A DNA stretch of 5,017 bases from Microcaldota archaeon. GTDB lineage: Archaea; Micrarchaeota; Micrarchaeia; Burarchaeales; JACQQB01. Positions 1 through 5,017 of the stretch are shown here, one piece after another. The stretch's first letter is position 1. The number at the start of each line of letters is the position of its first letter. The notes beneath the pieces were generated by a model, which was not told the DNA's origin, did not search any database, and worked only from the letters and a program-made list of their open reading frames with translations. The translations under genes and the position numbers were made by a program. The stretch spans positions 1 to 5,017 of the forward strand of contig JACQQB010000103.1 in assembly GCA_016207225.1 (NCBI GenBank). Direction: 5' to 3'.

Positions 1-2
1 AC

Positions 3-563
3 TCAGAAAAGAAGCTCAAAAAACTCCAAAGAAACCTATCTAGAAAGAAGCTAGGCTCAAACAAAAGAAGAAAAGCCAAATTAAAAGTTGCAATCATTCA
101 TGAGAAAATCACAAACCAGAGGACAGACTTCCTTCATAAGACAAGCAGGACTCTAATTAATAATTACTCCCTAATTGCAACTGAAGATTTAAAAATAAAG
201 AACATGCTTCACAACCACAAGTTGGCCAAACACATTTCTGATGCTTCTTGGAATTCATTCTTGCAAATGCTCTCCTATAAGGCTTTGAGTGCTGGTAGCA
301 GGGTTATCTGCGTAGATCCAAGAAACACTTCACAAGAATGCAGCAGCTGCGGAAAAGAAGTAAGAAAGGATTTGTCAGTAAGGGTGCATGAATGCCCTTA
401 CTGCGGATTAACAATCCACAGGGATGTAAATGCTGCAATAAACATACTCAAAAGAGCTACGGCCGGACTGGCCGGAAGTCAAGCCCATGGAGATTTAGCC
501 TCTACTTTACCTCAAAATAAAGCAAGCAGAATCATTGAACTGGGAACTATAAGCAACAAGTAG
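3..563 (+). CDS. tnpB: TnpB RNA-guided nuclease, C-terminal part (5' end cut by window edge)
   Basis: The frame is open from the first complete codon (position 3) to the TAG at 561-563, giving 186 residues. An internal ATG at 204 is not the real start, because TnpB-like sequence continues upstream of it (basic KKLKKLQRNLSRKK segment). TnpB is the nuclease of IS200/IS605 elements: it uses an RNA from the element's right end to cut matching DNA. In visible-part numbering, the RuvC-II glutamate is in IATEDL (E61, codon at 183). A zinc ribbon follows with CSSC and CPYC (C113, C116, C131, C134; 14 residues between pairs). The RuvC-III aspartate is in HRDVNAAINI (D141, codon at 423). These are the conserved family positions, so the visible half looks catalytically intact; the RuvC-I aspartate lies off the window. 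The tail TAGLAGSQ...ELGTI is typical of archaeal copies, and its DNA probably doubles as guide-RNA scaffold. Confidence 0.93.
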   Translation, partial: SEKKLKKLQRNLSRKKLGSNKRRKAKLKVAIIHEKITNQRTDFLHKTSRTLINNYSLIATEDLKIKNMLHNHKLAKHISDASWNSFLQMLSYKALSAGSRVICVDPRNTSQECSSCGKEVRKDLSVRVHECPYCGLTIHRDVNAAINILKRATAGLAGSQAHGDLASTLPQNKASRIIELGTISNK

Positions 564-635
564 CTTTGGCTATTAAATATTGTTGGAAGCCCCGACATTT
601 ATGTCGGGGAGGATGTCACCTGCCTTGAATAAGAG
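460..635 (+). ncRNA. Putative omega RNA / reRNA of the TnpB element
   Basis: TnpB guide RNAs are transcribed from the 3' end of tnpB through the right end of the element into flanking DNA. Three possible stems lie here in order. The first is CGGCC/GGCCG (460-464 with 470-474, loop GGACT). The second spans the tnpB stop codon, pairing 559-564 with 569-574 around loop TTTG and including one G-U pair. The third is a perfect 8-9 bp GC-rich stem at 590-609. A further pairing CAACAA (554-559) with TTGTTG (580-585) could enclose the second stem, though the two compete for base 559. The scaffold would end near TCAC (616-619), leaving about 16 bases from 620 as guide. The stems are seen in the sequence; transcription, 5' end and guide length are inferred. 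Confidence 0.45.
590..609 (+). repeat. Perfect GC-rich hairpin at the right end of the TnpB element
   Basis: CCCCGACA and TGTCGGGG form an 8 bp perfect stem around a TTTA loop; closing the outer A/T of the loop would make 9 bp. It stands out against AT-rich surroundings. In IS200/IS605 elements such subterminal hairpins are recognised as single-stranded DNA by TnpA, and in the transcript they form part of the TnpB-bound RNA. No U-rich tract follows, so it is not a classical intrinsic terminator, although it could still slow polymerase from either side. Confidence 0.75.
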
Positions 636-637
636 AA

Positions 638-1921
638 TTACTTAAGGCCTATACTTTGCATCGCTTCATCCGGGTGTGAATAGTAGGAAGCGGAGAACTT
701 TGCCAGTTCATCCATTGTTTTGATATTTTTTTCGAGCAGTTTTTTTAATATGGTTGACCTAAGCTTGATTTCATCCATTATTTCTTTTGGTGTGAAACCT
801 GTTGCCTCTGCCAATCTGTCCCTATAGATTATGCTTGGTTTTAGCTCTTCGATTTTACCTGCCTTAGGGTTATAGGCGTATAGATCACTTAACAGGATTT
901 TTCTTTCCTCTATGCCTCCTGTCTCGGAAATGTTTGAAAGCACTCTGACTGGCTTGGATTCCACAAAGAAATGTTTGATTACAATGACAGCGTCTATCAG
1001 AGTTAGGGAATCTGTAGGTACAGACATAGGCTCATTTCCCAAGCGCATCATGGTTTCCCTTGGAGAGCCTGCGTGTATTGTCCCCATGCAGATTTTTCCG
1101 ATATTCATAGCGGTCATAAGGTCTATTGCTTCTTCTCCCCTGACTTCCCCAACAACTATCCTAGTAGGCCTCATCCTAAGGCTGTTTTTGACTAGATCGC
1201 GCATGGATATGCTTGAGTCAGATTCAAGCCGGGCACAGTTTGTATTTGTGGATGTGTTAAGTTCTAGGGTGTCTTCTATTACAACCACCCTTTCATCAGG
1301 CGGGACGAAACTGAAAAGTGCATTTAGCAACGTTGTTTTCCCAGACCCGGGCATTCCTGCAATGATTAAGTTTGCAGGCTTAACTCCGAGACCATCAACA
1401 TATAGCCAGAGGAGTGCCCCTATGTCAAAGTTTAAAGAATTTCTTTCGATGAGGTCAAGAAGGCTAAAGGGCTTTTGTCTGAACTTCCTTATCGTTATGT
1501 AATAGCCAAGCGGGGAGTTAATGATGTTTATTCTTCCACCTTCGTACAGATGGAAGTTGTTTACATAGTCCAAATTTCGCTTGCAGCTTAGCACGAGAAG
1601 CTTGTTCACAAAATGAAGTAGTTCTTCATTGGATTTGAATTTTTTATCTAGCTTTATTGTTCCGGTAGCCGTGCTTATTATGTAGATACTCTCGAGTCCG
1701 TTTATTATTATATCTTCAGTGTATGGGTCGTTAACATGCTCGTCCAAAAAGTCATACGATAGGACGTTCTTAGTTAACTTAATTTTTTCCTGCTGTGGAA
1801 GACTTGAGTAGAGTTCATTGACAGTTCTCAAGGTGACTGCTTCTCTTTCATTTTTTGTCTGTGCCAATGAGAGTTTTCCAACAAGGTTTTCCAATACTTC
1901 GTATTCCATATCATTAGCCAT
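638..1921 (-). CDS. VirB11/TadA/GspE-family secretion or type IV pilus assembly ATPase
   Basis: A 427-residue cytoplasmic ATPase of the type II/IV secretion superfamily, which in archaea powers assembly of pilus or archaellum-like filaments or secretion. An N-terminal domain (about 60-160) carries the family signatures YTEDIIINGLESIYI, LYEGGRINI and ITIRKF. The RecA-like domain follows with Walker A GMPGSGKTT (189-197), an acidic VVVIEDTLEL segment (212-221), Walker B RIVVGEVRGEEA (254-265) and the His box GTIHAGS (280-286). All key residues are present. The C-terminal tail (about 376-425) is helical and matches the extension seen in many archaeal homologues. The ATG at 1921 is chosen because a TATA-like element lies about 26 bases upstream, which suggests a leaderless mRNA; M5 is an alternative. 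No TadC/PilC-type membrane partner or pilin is in the window; the gene would normally be followed by one, but a TnpB element lies there. Archaellum FlaI, pilus PilB and secretion paralogues cannot be separated here. Confidence 0.9.
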   Translation of the reverse strand: MANDMEYEVLENLVGKLSLAQTKNEREAVTLRTVNELYSSLPQQEKIKLTKNVLSYDFLDEHVNDPYTEDIIINGLESIYIISTATGTIKLDKKFKSNEELLHFVNKLLVLSCKRNLDYVNNFHLYEGGRINIINSPLGYYITIRKFRQKPFSLLDLIERNSLNFDIGALLWLYVDGLGVKPANLIIAGMPGSGKTTLLNALFSFVPPDERVVVIEDTLELNTSTNTNCARLESDSSISMRDLVKNSLRMRPTRIVVGEVRGEEAIDLMTAMNIGKICMGTIHAGSPRETMMRLGNEPMSVPTDSLTLIDAVIVIKHFFVESKPVRVLSNISETGGIEERKILLSDLYAYNPKAGKIEELKPSIIYRDRLAEATGFTPKEIMDEIKLRSTILKKLLEKNIKTMDELAKFSASYYSHPDEAMQSIGLK

Positions 1922-1942
1922 GTTTAGCGTTTTGGTATCAGC

Positions 1943-1952
1943 ATTTTAAATT
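1943..1952. promoter_or_regulatory. Symmetrical TATA-like element in the divergent ATPase / VTT-protein spacer
   Basis: ATTTTAAATT has a palindromic TTTAAA core (1945-1950) and is the only TATA-like sequence I find in the spacer between the two divergent genes. Its centre is about 26 bases from the ATPase ATG on the minus strand and about 33 bases from the ATG at 1981 on the plus strand. Archaeal TATA boxes lie about 25 bases before the transcription start, so it could serve both directions: leaderless for the ATPase and nearly leaderless for the membrane protein. This is a positional argument only; the flanking BRE match is weak on both sides. Confidence 0.4.
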
Positions 1953-1980
1953 GTTTGGATGAGAAATAGTGTGGGAAAGA

Positions 1981-2505
1981 ATGGATGAAAAAACTAAAGG
2001 TATGTTGTTGATAGGGGCAGTAGTCTTCCTTACATTATTGCTTGTTTTTTATTCCCCTGATTTGGATTCATTCAAAAATCTTGGAGTTTTAGGTGCGTTT
2101 TTAATAGGTTTGGTTACTAGTGCCACTGTGATTTTACCCTTGCCTGGAATTGCTTTGATAGCCTTGATGGGAAGAGTCCTTAACCCGATTAGCATAGGGA
2201 TAGCTGCAGGTATAGGGTCAGCAATAGGTGAATTGACTGGCTATATAGCAGGTTATGGTGGAAGCAGCATAGTAAAAGATAATGGAACTTATGAGAGAAT
2301 TAGGAAAATACTGGAGAAGTATGGCCTGTTTGCCATCTTCATATTCGCTTTAATACCGAACCCATTGTTTGATATAGCGGGGATAGCTGCAGGTTCTTTG
2401 AGATTAAGCTGGTGGAGATTCTTGGTTGTTGCAGCCTTAGGCAAAATGATGAAGTTCATCGCTTTTGCTTATTTGGGTGATGCGAGCAATTCACTTATAG
2501 GATGA
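1981..2505 (+). CDS. Small VTT-domain (DedA/YqaA-like, SNARE-associated type) membrane protein
   Basis: A 174-residue integral membrane protein with the VTT/DedA layout. It has one N-terminal helix (about 8-24), then a hydrophobic re-entrant-type segment with TSATVILPLPG (46-56), then the glycine-rich GIGSAIGELTGYIAGYGG run (77-94). A charged loop (99-113) follows, then KYGLFAIFIFALIPNPLFDIAGIAAG (113-138), then SWWRFLVVAALGK and a final helix. DedA-superfamily proteins act in membrane lipid handling (several are lipid scramblases or flippases), but this protein's substrate cannot be told. The usual conserved arginine before the proline in the second half is replaced: the motif reads ALIPNP. 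I chose ATG 1981 over the in-frame GTG at 1969 because the TATA-like element at 1943-1952 would put the RNA start near or after the GTG, and because the membrane helix begins soon after MDEKTKG. A T5 run (2506-2510) after the stop could be a weak terminator. Confidence 0.82.
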   Translation: MDEKTKGMLLIGAVVFLTLLLVFYSPDLDSFKNLGVLGAFLIGLVTSATVILPLPGIALIALMGRVLNPISIGIAAGIGSAIGELTGYIAGYGGSSIVKDNGTYERIRKILEKYGLFAIFIFALIPNPLFDIAGIAAGSLRLSWWRFLVVAALGKMMKFIAFAYLGDASNSLIG

Positions 2506-2522
2506 TTTTTGTTAGGTTGGCC

Positions 2523-2534
2523 AAAATATATTAA
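2523..2534 (+). promoter_or_regulatory. TATA-like promoter element before the prs-hexuloisomerase operon
   Basis: AAAATATATTAA lies in the 51-base gap after the VTT gene, with its centre about 29 bases before the prs ATG. This spacing fits an archaeal TATA box giving a very short leader. A purine-rich AGAGGTT (2547-2553) just before the ATG could be a ribosome binding site, but if transcription starts near 2553 it would be mostly excluded from the message. Independent transcription of prs is therefore likely, though read-through from the VTT gene is not excluded. Confidence 0.5.
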
Positions 2535-2556
2535 TCTGTAAGATTAAGAGGTTAGT

Positions 2557-3408
2557 ATGGATAGGGTTGTTTTATCAAGTCCCAATGCTGAGGATCTGGG
2601 TTTGGGTAGCTTGATTGAAATAAAGACATTTCCAGACACTGAAAACTACATAAGAATAACTGAGGATTGTGAGAAGAAAGATGTTGTTTTAATCCACAGA
2701 TGCTATCCAAACCAGGACAAGAGCTTGGTTCAGTTATTTCTTGCGTTAAGGCAGATAAAGGAGATGAAGGCCCGATCTGTCTCGGTTGTTGTTCCGTACT
2801 TACCCTATGCGAGGCAGGACAAGAGATTTTTGGATGGAGAAGCGATGAGCAGCGAGACTATTTGCTCACTCTTAAATTTGCTTGGATGTAAAAATTTGAT
2901 AACTTTTGATTGTCATTTCCTTAAGAAAACTGGAGAATTTACCTATGCAGGCCTTAGGATAACAAACAAGACTATGTCTGGGGAAATTATTAACTACCTG
3001 AAATCCAAGTCTAAAAAAGCCGTTGTGATATCCCCAGATGAGGGTGCTAAATACCTGGTTGAGAAGGATAAGGGTCTTTCAATGAAAAAGATTAGGGGCA
3101 GGTATAATGATAGTGTGGAGAGATACAGGGAGATAGAATCAATGTCCTTGGGGCATGATATTTCCAATAAGGACGTTATAATAATAGATGATATGATTTC
3201 CACTGGTTCTACAATAATTAAAGCGGCGCAGGCATGCAAGGAAGCTGGTGCTGCGAATGTGTACTGTGCAGCAACTCATGGCTTATTTTTGAATAGCTCT
3301 TTAAGTAGACTGCATGCACTGGGTGTCAAGGAAGTAGTTGTTACAAACACGATACACAGCCCGGTTTCAAAAATAGACATAAGTAACGTAATTAAGGAAT
3401 TGGTATGA
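2557..3408 (+). CDS. prs: Ribose-phosphate pyrophosphokinase (PRPP synthetase), archaeal type
   Basis: Makes 5-phosphoribosyl 1-diphosphate (PRPP) from ribose 5-phosphate and ATP in the cytoplasm, feeding purine, pyrimidine, histidine, tryptophan and NAD synthesis. The 283-residue length matches short archaeal enzymes rather than the roughly 315-residue bacterial form. Recognisable parts are CYPNQDKSLVQLFLALRQIK (49-68), VPYLPYARQDKRF with GEAMSSE (79-100, ATP-binding region), FDCH (117-120, whose histidine corresponds to the metal-binding one), and a basic flexible-loop region KKIRGR (177-182) where the catalytic lysine/arginine pair is expected. The PRPP-binding loop is VIIIDDMISTGST (207-219), followed by THGLF (240-244). 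Nothing essential appears missing. The flexible loop reads unlike the common EKxR form, so its residue assignment is tentative. It has its own TATA-like element upstream and overlaps the next gene by ATGA, implying coupled translation. Confidence 0.95.
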   Translation: MDRVVLSSPNAEDLGLGSLIEIKTFPDTENYIRITEDCEKKDVVLIHRCYPNQDKSLVQLFLALRQIKEMKARSVSVVVPYLPYARQDKRFLDGEAMSSETICSLLNLLGCKNLITFDCHFLKKTGEFTYAGLRITNKTMSGEIINYLKSKSKKAVVISPDEGAKYLVEKDKGLSMKKIRGRYNDSVERYREIESMSLGHDISNKDVIIIDDMISTGSTIIKAAQACKEAGAANVYCAATHGLFLNSSLSRLHALGVKEVVVTNTIHSPVSKIDISNVIKELV

Positions 3409-3989
3409 GGATCTATGAAAGGATTCATAAGTTAACTAGGAAGATTGCAGAGCAGTGCAGAGATATTGATGAAAAATCGATAAACAAGTTCATAGAGATG
3501 ATTGCGAAATCTGGGAGAATTTTTATACATGGGGCTGGTAGAAGTGGATTAGTTGCCAGGGCTTTTGCCATGAGACTGATGCACCTTGGCTTTATTGTGT
3601 ATGTTGTAGGCGAAACCATAACTCCTGCAGTTAGAAAGGGGGATTTGTTCATCACTTTATCAGGCTCAGGAAAAACCTTGTCAGTTGTTACAATAACAAA
3701 AATAGCAAAGGAAAAAGGATTGAAAATTGTCGCTATAACTTCACATGCAGATTCATCTTTGGGCAGGTTGGCAGATTGTGTAGTTAGGATAAAGGGTAGG
3801 AAGTTGGATAATGAAAAAAGGGATTATGTTGCAAGACAGTTGGTTGGCGAGCACGAGCCAGTAACCCCTCTAGGCACTTTGTTTGAGTTAAGCAGTATGG
3901 TATTCTTGGATACTGTTGTTGAGGAAATAATGCGTAGGTATAAAAAAAGCGAGGAGCACATGAAAGCCTTGCATAGTGAATTGGAGTAG
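3405..3989 (+). CDS. hxlB: 6-phospho-3-hexuloisomerase (SIS-domain)
   Basis: A 194-residue SIS-fold sugar-phosphate isomerase that interconverts fructose 6-phosphate and D-arabino-3-hexulose 6-phosphate. In archaea this enzyme commonly runs in the reverse ribulose-monophosphate direction, supplying ribulose 5-phosphate (and then ribose 5-phosphate) in cells without the oxidative pentose pathway. Signatures are RIFIHGAGRSGLVARAFAMR (38-57), VYVVGETITP (65-74), DLFITLSGSGKT (80-91, phosphate-binding serine/threonine loop), IVAITSH (108-114) and TPLGTLFELSSMVFLD (154-169, which carries a family-typical glutamate and helps separate this family from other SIS isomerases). It is close to the usual stand-alone length and is not fused to hexulose-phosphate synthase, as it is in some Pyrococcus-type archaea. 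The ATG overlaps the prs stop by 4 bases, and AAGGAA (3395-3400) provides a possible ribosome binding site. No synthase partner is in the window. Confidence 0.93.
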   Translation: MRIYERIHKLTRKIAEQCRDIDEKSINKFIEMIAKSGRIFIHGAGRSGLVARAFAMRLMHLGFIVYVVGETITPAVRKGDLFITLSGSGKTLSVVTITKIAKEKGLKIVAITSHADSSLGRLADCVVRIKGRKLDNEKRDYVARQLVGEHEPVTPLGTLFELSSMVFLDTVVEEIMRRYKKSEEHMKALHSELE

Positions 3990-4010
3990 ATATCCAGAAT
4001 CGGTTAGTAC

Positions 4011-4520
4011 CTAGGGAGTTATTCGTTCCAATTCGTAGTAGGTTATGTCTCCTTCACTGTCAACTATGGCAAATATCATTTGTTTTCTTACAGAGTGGGC
4101 CAGTCTTATTGCCCTTGAAAGTTCGTAGATACTGGTGTGATAGTTCTCTGGCACCACATGAATAAGCCAGGTCGAATGTCCTTCACCAACTCTTATTCCT
4201 TTAGTATAAACTCGGAAGTGTGAACCGTATTTTAGACCTGTCCTTGCGATATAGCCCTTGCCCCTAAGATCTTTAAAAACAAGATAGCGATTTCCCAGAT
4301 CCTTGTCTTTTGGGCTTAGGATGTCTAAAAGTTTTGGGAATTTTATTTTTTTGCCTTTTTGGATAATATCGATTTTTTTATTTTCGCTTAAGTATAGAGC
4401 CTCGACTGGAGAAAGCAGTAACAGCGTATCCCTATGGAGCTCACCAAAGCCACGTTCTACCAGATAAGAAATTGTTTCTGGGTCGTTTTCGATTATTTTA
4501 TCTTTTAACAGTGTTGCCAT
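4011..4520 (-). CDS. endA: tRNA-splicing endonuclease, single-domain archaeal type
   Basis: Cuts introns from precursor tRNA and rRNA at bulge-helix-bulge structures, leaving 2',3'-cyclic phosphate and 5'-OH ends. At 169 residues it is the single-repeat form, which in known archaea assembles as a homotetramer. An N-terminal domain (1-75, with SPVEALYLSE at 37-46) precedes the catalytic domain. KDLRGKGYIARTGLKYGSHF leads to catalytic Y105 (FRVYTKG), H115 (GEGHSTW) and K146 (SVRKQM), with spacing identical to Y115/H125/K156 of the Methanocaldococcus jannaschii enzyme. The acidic turn AIVDSEGDITYYE (151-163) corresponds to the loop used in subunit contacts. The ATG lies 7 bases after the preceding membrane-protein stop, with AAGGT (minus strand, 4534-4530) 9 bases upstream as a ribosome site, so the two are probably co-transcribed. 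It converges on the hexuloisomerase gene. Confidence 0.95.
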   Translation of the reverse strand: MATLLKDKIIENDPETISYLVERGFGELHRDTLLLLSPVEALYLSENKKIDIIQKGKKIKFPKLLDILSPKDKDLGNRYLVFKDLRGKGYIARTGLKYGSHFRVYTKGIRVGEGHSTWLIHVVPENYHTSIYELSRAIRLAHSVRKQMIFAIVDSEGDITYYELERITP

Positions 4521-4527
4521 GGTGTAT

Positions 4528-5016
4528 CTACCTTAACATCTTCCCTTCAGGTTTAGACCTTTGTAAGTTTTCTATTCTTTCGCTTAGGATTTCCTGTAGT
4601 CTGTGGATGTTGTCCATTCTGATGTGATTCATTGTGATCTCAAATCCCGGACCGCCGGGACTATCGATATGAACAGAGCATGTCCCGAACAGTGTATTTA
4701 CGAAACCTCTTCTTGTTACTATGTTGTCTAGGTTTATTATAGGGATTATGCGTGAGTTTTTAAAAATAATCCCTTTATTTTCAATAAGTTCTCTTTCTGT
4801 AACCTGGTAGATTGTTGTTGCTGCCTTTAATTTTATATAGATGATGTAAGAGAATGCCAGGAAGGGGTATGCCAGAATTGTTGGGAACAGCACATCTGGC
4901 CCTATCAATGAACTTGCGTATACTTGATAGGTTATTATTAGGAAAATTAGGGTTATGAATGATATTATTGCGTACATGTACCTAAGTTCAGGCCTGAATT
5001 CAAGGAGTATAGACAT
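4528..5016 (-). CDS. Membrane protein with two helices and a bacterial-type PH domain (bPH2/YdbS-like)
   Basis: The 162-residue protein starts with LLEFRPELRYMY, the lead-in typical of bPH2 proteins. It has two transmembrane helices (about 13-34 and 42-63) and a cytoplasmic PH-like domain (about 66-146): TIYQVTERELIENKGIIFKNSRIIPIINLDNIV, then RRGFVNTLFGTCSVHIDSPG, then an amphipathic helix (MDNIHRLQEILSERIENL). The pattern Y-x-V-T...G-I...I-P-I..L-x-x-I...FG..V.I matches the family. The function of such proteins is not established; membrane association or scaffolding is usual conjecture. The charged C-tail (QRSKPEGKMLR) ends in TAG, 7 bases before endA. The ATG sits one base from the window end; the N-terminus matches the family, so this is probably the real start, but a longer frame upstream cannot be excluded. 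Confidence 0.8.
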   Translation of the reverse strand: MSILLEFRPELRYMYAIISFITLIFLIITYQVYASSLIGPDVLFPTILAYPFLAFSYIIYIKLKAATTIYQVTERELIENKGIIFKNSRIIPIINLDNIVTRRGFVNTLFGTCSVHIDSPGGPGFEITMNHIRMDNIHRLQEILSERIENLQRSKPEGKMLR

Positions 5017-5017
5017 A

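Larger units (their letters stand above)
1..619 (+). mobile_element. Right part of an IS200/IS605-family (TnpB) insertion element, left end outside window
   Basis: This stretch holds the C-terminal part of a TnpB gene followed by a short non-coding tail with a GC-rich hairpin (590-609) and the sequence GAGGATGTCAC. IS200/IS605-type elements lack terminal inverted repeats and end in subterminal hairpins of this kind. I place the right boundary near 619, just after TCAC, by resemblance to other archaeal tnpB elements; that is inference, because no empty site is available. The left end, any tnpA transposase and the target-adjacent motif lie before position 1. The presumed boundary is about 19 bases from the stop codon of the minus-strand ATPase, so the element appears to sit immediately behind that gene without breaking it. 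Confidence 0.7.

Noticed and set aside
204..563. A short free-standing 119-residue zinc-ribbon protein starting at ATG 204
   Set aside because: The frame stays open to the window edge, and the upstream codons encode TnpB sequence including the RuvC-II glutamate, so this is an internal methionine of TnpB.
590..609. Intrinsic (Rho-independent) terminator
   Set aside because: No U-rich tract follows the hairpin on either strand, and its context matches the right end of a TnpB element.
912..1502. 196-codon open frame on the plus strand
   Set aside because: It lies wholly antisense to the ATPase, whose Walker A, Walker B and His-box motifs are encoded there on the minus strand; the plus-strand product shows no family pattern.
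1969..1980. GTG start four codons earlier for the VTT protein
   Set aside because: The expected transcription start from the only TATA-like element falls near or after this GTG, and the ATG at 1981 gives a normal N-terminus. It is not fully excluded, since the sequence GGATGA upstream of it could act weakly in ribosome binding.
2700..2891. 63-codon plus-strand open frame
   Set aside because: Out-of-frame shadow inside prs, with no recognisable product.
2994..3239. 81-codon minus-strand open frame
   Set aside because: Antisense shadow of the prs C-terminal half, covering the PRPP-binding loop.
3425..3655. 76-codon minus-strand open frame
   Set aside because: Antisense shadow of the hexuloisomerase SIS core.
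1..5017. CRISPR arrays, tRNA or rRNA genes, toxin-antitoxin or defence cassettes
   Set aside because: I see no spaced direct repeats, tRNA-like cloverleaf or rRNA sequence, and every long frame is accounted for by a recognised family. The only defence-related candidate is the TnpB element.

Overview
The window reads as an AT-rich archaeal chromosome segment. The evidence is an archaeal-type tRNA-splicing endonuclease with its complete Tyr/His/Lys catalytic set, a compact archaeal ribose-phosphate pyrophosphokinase, a stand-alone 6-phospho-3-hexuloisomerase, an archaeal-style secretion/pilus ATPase, and TATA-like elements about 25-35 bases before start codons. All three stop codons are used (TAG four times, TGA twice, TAA once), so there is no sign of stop reassignment. 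The lineage cannot be fixed further; a euryarchaeal-type or DPANN archaeon would fit.

Layout: (1) Positions 1-619 are the right-hand part of an IS200/IS605-family element. It carries the C-terminal 186 codons of a TnpB RNA-guided nuclease in an uninterrupted frame, then a structured right end that probably encodes the omega/reRNA. (2) At 638-1921 on the minus strand is a VirB11/TadA/GspE-type ATPase whose stop codon lies about 19 bases from the presumed element end. (3) A 59-base divergent spacer with one symmetrical TATA-like element separates it from (4) a small VTT/DedA-like membrane protein (1981-2505, plus). (5) After a second TATA-like element comes a tight two-gene unit: PRPP synthetase (2557-3408) and 6-phospho-3-hexuloisomerase (3405-3989), joined by a 4-base ATGA overlap. 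(6) Converging on it with only 21 bases between stop codons is a minus-strand pair: a two-helix membrane protein with a bacterial-type PH domain (4528-5016, near the window edge), followed 7 bases later by the tRNA-splicing endonuclease (4011-4520).

How the genes work together: the clearest functional link is prs plus the hexuloisomerase. In archaea without an oxidative pentose phosphate pathway, the reversed ribulose-monophosphate route (fructose 6-phosphate to hexulose 6-phosphate to ribulose 5-phosphate plus formaldehyde) supplies ribose 5-phosphate, which Prs turns into PRPP for nucleotide synthesis. The two genes would thus encode the first and last steps of one supply line, with the hexulose-phosphate synthase and ribose-phosphate isomerase lying elsewhere. 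The other genes look like independent housekeeping or envelope functions. The least ordinary part is the left edge, where a TnpB element sits directly behind the ATPase gene and its predicted guide would be drawn from that junction. No wholly new system is evident.
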